NCBI GenBank assembly: GCA_017958585.1
Contig: JAGDCK010000036.1
Location: forward strand, 1 to 5,092
Source: Lachnospiraceae bacterium
GTDB taxonomy: Bacteria; Bacillota; Clostridia; Lachnospirales; Lachnospiraceae
Length of the DNA: 5,092 nt
Direction of reading: 5' to 3'
Shown: piece by piece, positions 1 to 5,092 of the stretch
Layout: every line of letters begins with the position of its first letter
Position numbering within the stretch: position 1 is the first letter of the stretch
Notes under the pieces: generated by a model
What the model was told of the DNA's origin: nothing
What the model saw: the letters and a program-made list of their open reading frames with translations, nothing else
Database searches by the model: none
Position numbers and translations under genes: made by a program

Positions 1-1
1 A

Positions 2-679
2 AGCGACTACGATGCTTATATGGCTCGTCTCTACAATGAAAAGAGCGAGGCGGAGAAGGCTTTAAATAAGGCATGCGAGGAGTTGTCTGATATCAGAAGA
101 GAGAATGCTTCAGTCCTTGGTAAGAAGATCACGGATGCCATGGTTGGACTTAATTTCAACCACGTGGATTTTCAGATAAAGACTGACAGAAACGAAAATA
201 TCACCGCAGAGGGCTTTGATGATATAGAATTCATGCTCTCCACTAATCCGGGAGAGAGTGTAAGACCCTTAAAGGATGTGGCCAGCGGAGGTGAGCTTTC
301 AAGGACCATGCTTGCCATTAAGACCGTCCTTGCAAAGGAGGATTTCATCGATACGCTTATATTTGACGAGATTGATTCCGGTATCAGCGGAAAGACAGCA
401 TGGAAGGTTTCTGAGCAGCTGAATGTCCTGTCCGGAAGCCACCAGATCATCTGCATCACACATCTGCCCCAGATTGCTGCCATGGCAGACAGCCATTTCC
501 TCATAGAAAAGAGCAGCAGCAAAGACAATACCATTACCGATATCAAGGAGATAACGGAGGAGTCTTCCGTGGAGGAGCTGGCAAGGCTTCTCGGAAGTGA
601 TTCCCTTACTGAGGCAGCCCTTGAAAACGCAAGGGAGATGAAAAAACAGGCTCTCAACTTTAAAACGAACAGAAATTGA
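2..679 (+). CDS. recN: DNA repair protein RecN, C-terminal part (5' end outside window)
   Basis: RecN is an SMC-like ATPase that acts at DNA double-strand breaks in the cytoplasm during recombinational repair. The frame is open from base 2 and ends at TGA 677-679, giving 226 residues, roughly the last 40 percent of a family that is usually about 550-560 residues. The ATG at 20 is internal, not the start. The visible part begins in the end of the coiled coil (Glu/Lys-rich, EKSEAEKALNKACEEL) and continues into the C-terminal ATPase lobe. The ABC signature is ASGGELSR (from about 281), the Walker B motif is TLIFDEIDSGISG with Asp at 365-367 and Glu at 368-370, and the switch histidine is in ITHLPQIAAMAD (461-463). 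The combination DVASGGELSRTMLAIK plus FDEIDSGISG is diagnostic of RecN rather than SbcC or SMC. The gene ends with its own terminator and is not expected to be functionally linked to the genes downstream. Confidence 0.97.
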   Translation, partial: SDYDAYMARLYNEKSEAEKALNKACEELSDIRRENASVLGKKITDAMVGLNFNHVDFQIKTDRNENITAEGFDDIEFMLSTNPGESVRPLKDVASGGELSRTMLAIKTVLAKEDFIDTLIFDEIDSGISGKTAWKVSEQLNVLSGSHQIICITHLPQIAAMADSHFLIEKSSSKDNTITDIKEITEESSVEELARLLGSDSLTEAALENAREMKKQALNFKTNRN

Positions 680-732
680 TAATATCAAGTGTTTATCAGT
701 AATTTTCAACAAAAAAACCTCATGATTTTTAG

Positions 733-767
733 ATATGCAGACACCCTTTGTGCCTGCATATTTTATT
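733..767 (+). terminator. Intrinsic terminator of recN
   Basis: Inverted repeat ATATGCAG (733-740) / CTGCATAT (754-761), extended past one mismatch by CAC (742-744) / GTG (750-752), with a five-base loop. It is followed by TTTTATT (761-767). It lies 54 bases after the recN stop and directly before the promoter of the next gene. The T-tract shares its last bases with the -35 box of that promoter. Confidence 0.8.
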
Positions 768-795
768 GACAAAAATATAAAAAAAAGAATATAAT
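766..795 (+). promoter_or_regulatory. Sigma-A type promoter of the AraC-family gene
   Basis: The -35 box TTGACA (766-771) and the -10 box TATAAT (790-795) are both perfect consensus hexamers, separated by 18 A-rich bases. The predicted start of transcription is near 802-803, giving a leader of about 37 bases before the ATG at 840. Such a strong core promoter in front of a regulator gene suggests that expression is held down by a repressor; see the operator-like site at 803-816. Confidence 0.85.
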
Positions 796-802
796 ATTGA
801 TA

Positions 803-816
803 GTTAACCGATTAAC
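803..816 (+). promoter_or_regulatory. Operator-like inverted repeat (LacI-family type) at the predicted transcription start
   Basis: GTTAACCGATTAAC is palindromic at 10 of 14 positions (five of seven base pairs) around a central CG, and its core AACCGATT fits the AANCGNTT pattern common to LacI/GalR-family operators. It begins about 8 bases after the -10 box, a position where a bound protein would block initiation. Read another way it contains the direct repeat TTAACC at 804-809 and 812-817, so an AraC-type or other protein cannot be ruled out. A related copy lies at 1712-1725 in the opposite orientation. The pattern is seen; its function is inferred. Confidence 0.5.
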
Positions 817-839
817 CACAACAGCTTTGGGGGCGCGTT

Positions 840-1715
840 ATGGACTATCAATGTTTTGAAGAAAATGTAAACCACGGAACGAAAACTTTTCCGCTGGCTA
901 CATACAAATGGAATGGGGATTTCAATTACACCGTCAATATGCATTGGCACAAGGAGACGGAGATCATTTTTTTCGAAAAGGGTGATTTTGTGCTGGAGCT
1001 TGAAGGGGAGGATATTCCTGTGAAGGCTCCCTGCTTTGCTCTTATTGAAGGTAAGCTTTTGCATGGGCTGACCCTTGCAAAAAATCAGATAGAGAGCGCC
1101 ATCGTATTTGATGGCAGAATGCTTAACTACGAGATGTATGATGAGGCACAGCGCCTGATCCTGGATCCCATACTTAACAGGAAAAAGCCGAAGGTCACCA
1201 TGATCCCGGCGGATTCCGAGGGCTTTTCAGATCTTAAAAAGGCTTATAAAAAGGCCATGACTGAGGCGGATAAAAAGAGCAGGACTTCTTTTTTGACCAC
1301 AAAGCTCTATATCACTGAGTTTCTATCCATCATGTATGAAAACGGATTTATCACTGCGGAGGATACGGAGAGCGAAACCGGGGAGAACAGCATGGGACTT
1401 GCGGAGAATGTGCAGCTTGCCATGACCTACGTAAGGGATCATTTTGATTCAAAGATAAAGGTAAAGGATATTTCCGATTATCTGGGGCTTAATGAGCAGT
1501 ACCTGTGCAGATGCTTTAAGAAGATGACGGGTAAGACTCTGACTGAATATATCAACGAAGTCAGGGTGGAGCGGGCTTCAAAGATGCTTAAAGACACGGA
1601 TGAGAGGATCATCGATATTGCCATGGCCACGGGATATGACAATATCAGTTATTTTATCAAGCGTTTTAAGGTCATAAAGGGTGTCACACCCCAGGAATAC
1701 CGTGTTATGAAGTAA
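840..1715 (+). CDS. AraC-family transcriptional regulator, cupin sensor plus AraC HTH (candidate starch regulator)
   Basis: A complete 291-residue protein, the usual size for the family. The N-terminal half (about 25-150) looks like the cupin-type sensor domain of AraC regulators: MHWHKETEIIFFEKGDF with His35, His37 and Glu41 in the first cupin motif, followed by a beta-rich run up to HGLTLAK. Residues about 130-190 are a helical linker. The C-terminal 85 residues (about 205-290) form the double helix-turn-helix DNA-binding domain. The first HTH is VKDISDYLGLNEQYLCRCFKK and the second is IDIAMATGYDNISYFIKRFK, ending in the family hallmark KGVTPQEYR. The start ATG at 840 is preceded by GGGGG (829-833) at a good distance and follows a consensus promoter. 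The inducer is not evident; sugar-sensing is common in this subgroup. The gene stands directly upstream of and in the same direction as an alpha-amylase, so control of that gene is likely but unproven. Its stop codon overlaps a second operator-like site. Confidence 0.93.
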   Translation: MDYQCFEENVNHGTKTFPLATYKWNGDFNYTVNMHWHKETEIIFFEKGDFVLELEGEDIPVKAPCFALIEGKLLHGLTLAKNQIESAIVFDGRMLNYEMYDEAQRLILDPILNRKKPKVTMIPADSEGFSDLKKAYKKAMTEADKKSRTSFLTTKLYITEFLSIMYENGFITAEDTESETGENSMGLAENVQLAMTYVRDHFDSKIKVKDISDYLGLNEQYLCRCFKKMTGKTLTEYINEVRVERASKMLKDTDERIIDIAMATGYDNISYFIKRFKVIKGVTPQEYRVMK

Positions 1716-1725
1716 AACGGTTAAC
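1712..1725 (-). promoter_or_regulatory. Second operator-like site overlapping the AraC-family stop codon
   Basis: On the minus strand this reads GTTAACCGTTTTAC, matching the site at 803-816 at 12 of 14 positions, with the same central CG and an AANCGNTT core (AAACGGTT on the plus strand). It includes the TAA stop at 1713-1715 of the AraC-family gene and lies 233 bases upstream of the amylase ATG. Just downstream, TATATT (1731-1736) could be a -10 box, although no good -35 box accompanies it; in that case the site would sit inside an amylase promoter. The assignment rests on similarity to the first site. Confidence 0.4.
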
Positions 1726-1744
1726 AAAATTATATTGATTTTTC

Positions 1745-1816
1745 AGGGTCTGTACCCGGTTCGGTGCTTTTTTCAAGGATTTGCGCCTTGTCCGGGATGC
1801 AGACCCTTATTTTTTA
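1745..1816 (+). terminator. Long intrinsic terminator hairpin between regulator and amylase
   Basis: The outer stem AGGGTCTG (1745-1752) pairs with CAGACCCT (1800-1807). A second tier CCCGG (1755-1759) pairs with CCGGG (1792-1796), and an inner stem CAAGG (1774-1778) pairs with CCTTG (1786-1790). TTATTTTTT (1808-1816 region) follows directly. The simplest reading is the terminator of the AraC-family gene, which ends 30 bases upstream. If the amylase is transcribed from a start upstream of it, the same hairpin would act as an attenuator in the amylase leader. It is larger than a typical terminator because of the 16-base arm between the second and inner stems, which itself contains a TTTTTT run (1768-1773). 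Confidence 0.72.
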
Positions 1817-1958
1817 CAGATCTCCATAACACTATTTTGACCGGGTATAGGGGAAGTGGTCATTTTTGTGTTATTCAAAATCAATATTCTGCAAGATAGG
1901 AAATCAGTCACAGTGATATTCTACTTTCTGTACCAAAAAATTTAAATGGGAGGGTCTT
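1817..1958 (+). promoter_or_regulatory. Amylase upstream region with strong ribosome binding site
   Basis: A noncoding stretch between the terminator hairpin and the amylase start. It contains GGGAGGG (1948-1954), a strong SD four bases before the ATG at 1959, which fixes the start. No consensus promoter is visible. Candidates are an extended -10-like TGATATTCT (1914-1922) without a clear -35 box, and TTGACC (1837-1842) with a poor -10. A short inverted repeat TGACC (1838-1842) / GGTCA (1858-1862) is followed by TTTTT (1863-1867). Bases 1839-1850 are complementary to 1750-1761 inside the upstream hairpin. The SD is secure; the promoter location is not. Confidence 0.55.
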
Positions 1959-4900
1959 ATGAAAATCAAGACAGGGATTATCAGAAAAATCATTGCACTT
2001 GTAATGACTGTGGCAGTTGTCTTATCTGTCGCACCTGTTATGAGCGCAAGGGCCGAAGAGAGCACAACAGGCACTTCGACCTACAGCTATGTTAATGACG
2101 GCGCAATCTTACATGCATTCTGCTGGTCATTTAACACAATCAAAGAAAACTTGGCGGATATTGCGGCTGCAGGCTACACAGCAGTTCAGACATCCCCCAT
2201 CAATCTGTGTGAGTCAGATTATCCTGCACTCACTCTTATGGGTTCAAACGGAAAGTGGTATTATCACTATCAGCCCACAGATTGGAAGATCGGTAACTAT
2301 CAGCTTGGTAGCAGAGACGAATTCAAGGCTATGTGCGAGGCTGCAGAGAGCTACGGTATCAAGGTTATCGTAGACATTCTGCCAAACCACACAGCGGTTG
2401 ACACAGGTGATGTTGCTCAGGACATGATCGATGCCGCAGGCGGAGCAGATAAGCTCTACCACGACACCGGACTTACAGGAATGAGTTCTTACAGTGACAG
2501 ACTTCAGTGCACCAGATATGCATCAGGCGGACTTCCCGATGTAGATACAGAGAATGAAGGATTTCAGGAATATTTCTATGCTTTCCTTGATGACTGTATC
2601 GCATGCGGCGCAGACGGATTCAGAATCGATACAGCAAAGCATATCGCACTTCCCGACGATCCTGCTCCTGACGGAGTTGAGAACAGCTTCTATCCCAACA
2701 TGAGAGAGGAAGTTTTTGACAAGAACGATATCTTCGTATACGGAGAGGTTCTTCAGGGTCAGAATGACAGACTTGCTGCTTATCAGTATTGGATCGGCGG
2801 AACAACAGGTTCCGATTACGGCGCAAAGATCAGAACATCTCTTACTTCAAATGATTATACTGCCGCAAAAATTGCAAGCTATGAGATTGCAAATGAGGGC
2901 AGCTATGTGGCAGATCCCGACAAGCTTGTTACATGGGTAGAGAGCCACGATAACTACTTAAACGACGGTACCTGGAGCGCACTTGACGAGGATCAGGTGG
3001 CACTCGGATGGGCTATCATCACCGCAAGAGCTGACGGAACACCTCTTTTCTTCAGCCGTCCTTACGGAAGCTCAACATCAAACCAGTACGGTACAAACAC
3101 CATCGGTATCGCAGGCAGCGACGCTTACAAGGCACCCGCTGTTGCAGCTGTTAACAAGTTCAGAAAAGCCATGAACGGCGAGGGAGAATATCTCAGAAAT
3201 CCCGGCAACAACTCACAGGTTCTCATGATCGAAAGAGGAGACAAGGGTGTTGTTATCATTAACGGCAGCCACGCTGATTATGCGGTTGACAGTGAGACAA
3301 ATCTTGCCGACGGAACATATGTGGACAAGGTTGACGGCACAGGCGTATTTACAGTAACAGACGGTGTCATCGACGGAACAGTTCCCGCCAGAAGCGTTGT
3401 AGTTCTCTATGGCGCAGAGGAAGTTGAGAAGACATCAGTACTTGTTTACAATGCTTACTCATGGAGTAACATCCTTGCAAGCGTTAACGGAAGCGCAGAC
3501 CTTATCACCGGAAAGAGCGGCGGAGACGGCTGGTACAGTTTCCTTGTTGACGCCGCAGCAGACGAAGGATTCAGCATTTCATTTACAAACGGAACAGATG
3601 TAACGGAAAGCTATACAATCAACAGTGAGAGCGGCAGATACATCGTTCTCGGTGACAGTTCAGTATATGCATCAAAGGATGCAGGTGAAGCAGCAAGCGG
3701 TGTGAGCCGTGTTTCAGTGTACTTCTTTAACACTGAGTGCTGGGACAGCGTATCAACTTATTCATGGCTTGATGACGGTACTCAGCTTCTCGGCGGATGG
3801 CCCGGAACAGCAGCTTCTTATGTAGGTGACTATTGGTGGAAATCAGATATTGCAGTAACTGAAGGAACACCATTTTATGTCATATTCAATAATGCTAACG
3901 GAACTCAGACCGACAATTTGAAGGTTGAAGACACTTCAAAGGTCTATTTTGCTCCTTCTCTTAAAACAGGTTTAACCTCACAGGCAGAGGTTGAGGAGGC
4001 TGTAGGCATTTCTTCTTCACAAACTACAGTGTACTTCTACAACAATTCAGGCTGGGATTCCGTTAGTGCTTATATCTATGGTGGAAGCACCACATTCGGC
4101 GGATGGCCCGGAAAAGCCTGCGAGGAAGTAGGTAACGGCTGGTGGAAGACCACCATCGAAGAGGGTGCAAGCATGAGCCTTCACGTTATTTTCAACAATA
4201 ACGGACAGGGCAGCCAGTCTCCTGATTTTGTGATCAGCAACATCAGAGACGTATATACCACAAACAAGAATGATACTCGCTATGCTTCAATGCAGGCTGC
4301 AGAGGAAGCTCTCGGTATCTTCGGAAGCAAGTCGGTTCTTTATTACTATGATACAAACAACTGGGGCGATGTATATGCTTATGCATATGATTCAGCCACA
4401 GGTGAAGCAAAGTCAAACGCATGGCCCGGAAACAAGATGTCTGACATCGAGAACGGATGGAAGACAGTTGAGGTATCTGCGGCAGCTTCTGATACTTTGC
4501 AGGTAATCTTTAACGACGGTACAGATGCAAACAAGAGAGAATATACAATCAATGACAGAACAAAGATCTATCTGACAGGTGCAAACTATGAGATGTACAC
4601 CGGAAAGATCGCAGCCGAGACTGCACTGGGTGTACCTACAAGTACTACAGATGTATATTTCTACAACGGAAAAGAATGGCCCAGCGTTTCCGCATATATC
4701 TACGGAAGCCAGGGTGAGATGTTCGGCGGATGGCCCGGAAGAGCTGCAGTGGAAGATGCAGACGGATGGTGGCACATCGAGGTTCCCGCTCTTGTTTCTG
4801 ACGGATGGACCATTATCTTTAATAACAGCGGAAACGGTGAGCAGGGTGCTGACGTAACACTGGCTGATCAGGCTCACAGATTCCTGACAATTAATGACGG

Positions 4901-5092
4901 AAACAGCTATACATCAAAGAACGAGGCTCTCGGCATTGTGGATGAGCCCGTGGTAGAGCCCGGTGACGACCCTGTGGTAGAGCCCGGAACAGATCCTGTG
5001 GTAGAGCCCGGTGACGACCCCGTGGTAGAGCCCGGTGACGACCCCGTGGTAGAGCCCGGTGACGACCCCGTGGTAGAGCCCGGTGACGACCC
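1959..5092 (+). CDS. Secreted multimodular alpha-amylase, GH13 (AmyE-like) with CBM26-type modules (3' end outside window)
   Basis: An endo-acting alpha-1,4-glucanase of starch, exported from the cell. One frame stays open from the ATG at 1959 to the window edge, 1,044 codons without a stop. Residues 1-32 are a signal peptide: KIKTGIIRK, a hydrophobic core IIALVMTVAVVLSVAPVM, and cleavage after ARA. Residues about 45-485 form the GH13 barrel plus C-terminal beta domain and closely resemble Bacillus subtilis AmyE (subfamily GH13_28, from memory): LHAFCWSFNTIKENL, AGYTAVQTSPIN, DILPNH (Asp139-His144), nucleophile Asp224 in GFRIDTAKH, acid/base Glu263 in YGEVLQ, and transition-state Asp331 in WVESHDNY. 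The domain ends at ARSVVVLYG. All three catalytic carboxylates are present, so activity is expected. Residues 492-995 are five CBM26-like modules. From 997 on there are PVVEPGDD repeats. It lies directly after an AraC-family regulator. It is much longer than AmyE (about 660 residues); the C-terminus, possibly a wall anchor, is not visible. Confidence 0.95.
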   Translation, partial: MKIKTGIIRKIIALVMTVAVVLSVAPVMSARAEESTTGTSTYSYVNDGAILHAFCWSFNTIKENLADIAAAGYTAVQTSPINLCESDYPALTLMGSNGKWYYHYQPTDWKIGNYQLGSRDEFKAMCEAAESYGIKVIVDILPNHTAVDTGDVAQDMIDAAGGADKLYHDTGLTGMSSYSDRLQCTRYASGGLPDVDTENEGFQEYFYAFLDDCIACGADGFRIDTAKHIALPDDPAPDGVENSFYPNMREEVFDKNDIFVYGEVLQGQNDRLAAYQYWIGGTTGSDYGAKIRTSLTSNDYTAAKIASYEIANEGSYVADPDKLVTWVESHDNYLNDGTWSALDEDQVALGWAIITARADGTPLFFSRPYGSSTSNQYGTNTIGIAGSDAYKAPAVAAVNKFRKAMNGEGEYLRNPGNNSQVLMIERGDKGVVIINGSHADYAVDSETNLADGTYVDKVDGTGVFTVTDGVIDGTVPARSVVVLYGAEEVEKTSVLVYNAYSWSNILASVNGSADLITGKSGGDGWYSFLVDAAADEGFSISFTNGTDVTESYTINSESGRYIVLGDSSVYASKDAGEAASGVSRVSVYFFNTECWDSVSTYSWLDDGTQLLGGWPGTAASYVGDYWWKSDIAVTEGTPFYVIFNNANGTQTDNLKVEDTSKVYFAPSLKTGLTSQAEVEEAVGISSSQTTVYFYNNSGWDSVSAYIYGGSTTFGGWPGKACEEVGNGWWKTTIEEGASMSLHVIFNNNGQGSQSPDFVISNIRDVYTTNKNDTRYASMQAAEEALGIFGSKSVLYYYDTNNWGDVYAYAYDSATGEAKSNAWPGNKMSDIENGWKTVEVSAAASDTLQVIFNDGTDANKREYTINDRTKIYLTGANYEMYTGKIAAETALGVPTSTTDVYFYNGKEWPSVSAYIYGSQGEMFGGWPGRAAVEDADGWWHIEVPALVSDGWTIIFNNSGNGEQGADVTLADQAHRFLTINDGNSYTSKNEALGIVDEPVVEPGDDPVVEPGTDPVVEPGDDPVVEPGDDPVVEPGDDPVVEPGDD
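3432..4943 (+). repeat. Five tandem CBM26-like starch-binding modules within the amylase
   Basis: Units start near residues 492, 585, 689, 791 and 896, each 93-105 residues long and joined without separate linkers. The shared pattern is VYFYN..GWDSVSAYIY, then GGWPG, then GWW(K/H), then a strand like LHVIFNN, then a tail with K(I/V)Y and finally A.EALG(I/V). The Trp of the WPG motif is at 614, 716, 822 and 925, a regular spacing of 102, 106 and 103. This pattern of Tyr and Trp residues fits starch-binding family CBM26 (known to bind alpha-glucans through aromatic residues). Unit 1 lacks WPG and the paired Tyr residues but keeps the later part (DGWYSFLV and FTNGTDV...YTIN). That part resembles unit 4 (NGWKTVEV and FNDGTDA...YTIN), so it appears to be a diverged copy. 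The family assignment is by recognition, not by search. Confidence 0.85.
4947..5092 (+). repeat. 24-base tandem repeat encoding PVVEPGDD, cut by window end
   Basis: Six full 24-base units from 4947 to 5090 plus two bases, each encoding PVVEPGDD (unit 2 encodes PVVEPGTD). Units 1, 4, 5 and 6 are identical in DNA, unit 3 differs by one base, and unit 2 by six. The unit length is a multiple of three, so copy-number change keeps the frame. The peptide is proline-rich and acidic (three of eight residues Glu or Asp), typical of extended linkers or cell-wall-spanning stretches in Gram-positive surface proteins. What follows is outside the window. Confidence 0.95.

Noticed and set aside
20..22. ATG at 20 as the true recN start
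   Set aside because: The frame is open upstream to the window edge and a RecN beginning there would lack the N-terminal ATPase half and most of the coiled coil.
172..772. Minus-strand open frames opposite recN (172-657 and 299-772)
   Set aside because: They lie antisense to a clearly conserved RecN reading frame, and their translations show no recognisable domain; the second also spans the terminator and promoter.
804..1064. Minus-strand 86-residue frame opposite the regulator
   Set aside because: It overlaps the AraC-family gene, whose frame carries recognisable cupin motifs there, and has no SD or domain.
1745..1816. T-box or known riboswitch in the amylase leader
   Set aside because: No T-box core sequence or recognisable riboswitch signature is present; the hairpin plus T-tract is explained by an intrinsic terminator.
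1908..1916. TCACAGTGA palindrome upstream of the amylase
   Set aside because: Only nine bases, with no second copy or extended symmetry; likely chance.
2089..4877. Short frames on both strands inside the amylase (for example 2089-2373, 2620-2826, 3409-3603, 4270-4506, 4413-4877, 4579-4857)
   Set aside because: The amylase frame is continuous with conserved GH13 and CBM motifs throughout; these are shadows favoured by its repetitive codon use. None has a convincing SD or recognisable product.
4947..5092. CRISPR-like array
   Set aside because: The repeats are directly adjacent, without spacers, in frame with the amylase and encode a regular peptide.

Overview
The window carries three genes in a row on the + strand: the 3' end of recN, a complete AraC-family regulator gene, and the first 1,044 codons of a very large secreted alpha-amylase that runs off the right edge. 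The protein sequences and anaerobe-like features point to a low-to-moderate-GC Firmicute of the Lachnospiraceae type (Butyrivibrio / Pseudobutyrivibrio / Roseburia-like). Indications are an AmyE-like GH13 amylase followed by several CBM26-type starch-binding modules, several cysteines in a secreted enzyme, and strong Gram-positive promoters, SD sites and intrinsic terminators. The genus is an inference; no ribosomal or other taxonomic marker is present.

Layout: 2-679 is the C-terminal ATPase lobe of RecN (DNA repair), closed by an intrinsic terminator at 733-767. A near-consensus sigma-A promoter (TTGACA, 18 bases, TATAAT; 766-795) follows at once and drives the AraC-family gene at 840-1715. 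A LacI-family-like operator (803-816) sits on its predicted transcription start. A related copy (12 of 14 bases on the opposite strand) lies at 1712-1725, overlapping the araC-family stop codon. The 243-base gap 1716-1958 holds a long terminator-type hairpin with a T-tract, a second helix that would compete with it, and a strong SD. From 1959 to the end there is one uninterrupted frame: signal peptide, GH13 catalytic core with all three catalytic carboxylates, five consecutive modules of about 100 residues (CBM26-like), and then an eight-residue Pro/Val/Glu/Gly/Asp repeat cut by the window edge.

How it fits together: recN is unrelated housekeeping. The regulator and the amylase form a plausible starch-use locus, in which an extracellular, multivalent starch-binding amylase is probably held at or near the cell surface and controlled by the adjacent AraC-type protein and/or a LacI/MalR-type repressor encoded elsewhere. 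No mobile element, CRISPR array or RNA gene was seen. I see no wholly new system here; the points most worth a second look are the paired operator-like sites, the structured leader, the module array with one apparently disabled module, and the C-terminal repeat.
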